Both the position numbers and the translations under genes were made by a program. The notes below the pieces were generated by a model. That model saw nothing but the letters and a program-made list of their open reading frames with translations, was not told the DNA's origin and did not search any database. Positions 41,997 through 42,842 of a stretch of 42,842 bases of DNA are shown piece after piece (within the stretch, counting starts at the first letter, position 1; each line of letters opens with the position of its first letter). Origin of the DNA: an uncultured Mycoplasmatota bacterium (GTDB lineage: Bacteria > Bacillota_I > Bacilli_A > RF39 > UBA660); NCBI GenBank assembly GCA_900553835.1, contig USFF01000009.1, positions 1 to 42,842 of the forward strand, read 5' to 3'.

Positions 41997-42332
41997 TTAC
42001 ATTTTTTTAATTTTAATACCTAATACACCATATTTAGATTGTTCTTCTGGCGAATAATATTCTTCCATATCTTTCGGATCAGCTATATCATCTTCATCAT
42101 ATCCCATTGCTACCTTATCAAAATGTTTATATAATTCTTCGAATGATGGATAATGATATATGTTCGCGATTTCAACTAACATTTTTTCGTTGTTAGTTCT
42201 ATTAGTAAATTCTATTAAATCCTTAATTTTTAGCAATTGTCTTTTTTCATCATTTAATCTTAATTCTATAGTCTTTGTTCCATTTTTTATTTGGTCAAAT
42301 GGTCCATTGTTTAATTTCATTTCATGTTTCAT
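41997..42332 (-). CDS. ASCH-domain protein
   Basis: 111 aa. ASCH fold pattern: GPFDQIKNGTKTIELRLNDE at residues 10-29, then KIKDLIEFTN, a middle beta strand (MLVEIANIYHYPSFEEL) and the final GVLGIKIKKM. Small ASCH proteins of this size include amidohydrolases of modified nucleosides (YqfB type) and RNA-binding proteins. The GxKxxExR motif (GTKTIELR) is present. It lies 17 nt after the GNAT gene and is probably co-transcribed; GAGAGGGAAG precedes the ATG. Confidence 0.8.
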   Translation of the reverse strand: MKHEMKLNNGPFDQIKNGTKTIELRLNDEKRQLLKIKDLIEFTNRTNNEKMLVEIANIYHYPSFEELYKHFDKVAMGYDEDDIADPKDMEEYYSPEEQSKYGVLGIKIKKM

Positions 42333-42349
42333 ATTGTTTACTTCCCTCT

Positions 42350-42832
42350 CTATATTTTCTTTATCATTGTTTCCATTCTTGAATGATAATCTTTTTTATT
42401 ATAAAAATTCTTGCCAATATCATTGTAGGCGAAAACATCTACTATTACATATTCACATCCAACGGATTTAAAGTATTCTTCCATTTTATTTATTAGTTCT
42501 TGACCTATGCCTTTACTTCTAATTTTATTTGTAACGATTAATTCTGTAATTTCTCCTCTTTTTGGACATTTATAGTCTAGATAATCATATTCATCATATG
42601 GGAATATGCAACCCATGATTAAGCCAATTGCTTTATTATTTTCTACTGCCAAATAACATTTACCGTTGTTCTTATTAACTTCTTCTAAATCTAAAACAGC
42701 CATTTTTTCCCTATATTCAGGATGAACTTGATCCAAATGATCTTTATCTATTGATACAATATACTCTTCAAGTTCAACTAATAAGTTTTTGACATCTCCT
42801 AAATACTTATTTTCATATTCTACTATTTGCAT
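42350..42832 (-). CDS. GNAT-family N-acetyltransferase
   Basis: 160 aa. GNAT landmarks: AVENNKAIGLIMGCIFPYDE (motif C/D strand), EITELIVTNKIRSKGIGQEL with the acetyl-CoA loop RSKGIG near 113, then a late NDIGKNFYNKKDYHSR segment (motif B). Substrate unknown. It starts only 10 nt from the window end, so the upstream signals cannot be judged. Confidence 0.88.
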   Translation of the reverse strand: MQIVEYENKYLGDVKNLLVELEEYIVSIDKDHLDQVHPEYREKMAVLDLEEVNKNNGKCYLAVENNKAIGLIMGCIFPYDEYDYLDYKCPKRGEITELIVTNKIRSKGIGQELINKMEEYFKSVGCEYVIVDVFAYNDIGKNFYNKKDYHSRMETMIKKI

Positions 42833-42842
42833 AAATTAACAC

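Overview
The window is very AT-rich Bacilli-type DNA from the Firmicutes/Mycoplasmatota side. It uses the standard code: TGG encodes Trp and TGA is a stop, for example at the ATGA overlap near 25028. Nearly all genes lie on the minus strand. Gene content and order match the origin-proximal part of low-GC Gram-positive chromosomes. I think of an uncultured gut lineage of the RF39 type, but nothing in the window fixes the taxon. YabG, YabP, YabQ, SpoVG and a SleB-type hydrolase are present, which implies a sporulating ancestor.

Read leftward (the direction of transcription) the backbone is: tatD, sleB-like, rsmA, [island], yabG, veg, spoVG, yabP, yabQ, divIC, [pcrA, small genes, ligA, GGDEF protein, YihY, surface-fibre locus, ltaS], tilS, ftsH, parA, parB, DUF951, AbgT transporter, ychF, DUF975 protein. 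B. subtilis has tatD-ksgA-yabG-veg-spoVG and yabP-yabQ-divIC-tilS-ftsH in the same relative order. The bracketed blocks therefore look like later insertions or rearrangements in an old syntenic frame.

Two accessory regions stand out. (1) 11.77-16.92 kb: five adjacent membrane-targeted proteins related to TasA/camelysin. Three are small subunits, two with SipW-type signal regions and the third a more divergent one; one of them has its own strong promoter, a perfect Shine-Dalgarno and a terminator. Two are long proteins made of Asp-rich DxDGDGxxD repeats with recurring CxxNC pairs, between a shared cytoplasmic tail and a C-terminal TasA-like domain. Together they look like a calcium-dependent surface fibre or stalk system. 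(2) 30.4-32.34 kb: an island between rsmA and yabG with two XRE regulators and a surface protein. The 3' end of the surface gene has abrupt high GC, depleted coding-strand adenine and mostly NNY codons, which is how the variable region of a diversity-generating retroelement (DGR) target looks. Its promoter is a perfect TTGACA-17-TATAAT with an inverted-repeat operator inside the spacer, facing the divergent XRE gene.

The right end (34.8-42.8 kb) holds an AGCS-like transporter, ung, a LemA protein, a kinase-like protein, an RsgI-like/InlB-repeat gene interrupted by one in-frame TAA, an SGNH hydrolase, a DUF308 membrane protein, a SEC-C relic, and ASCH and GNAT genes. Decay products elsewhere are an IS3-family-like end next to a truncated C39-peptidase-like start (24.1 kb). 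No rRNA, tRNA, CRISPR array, complete IS, reverse transcriptase or DGR template repeat was seen.
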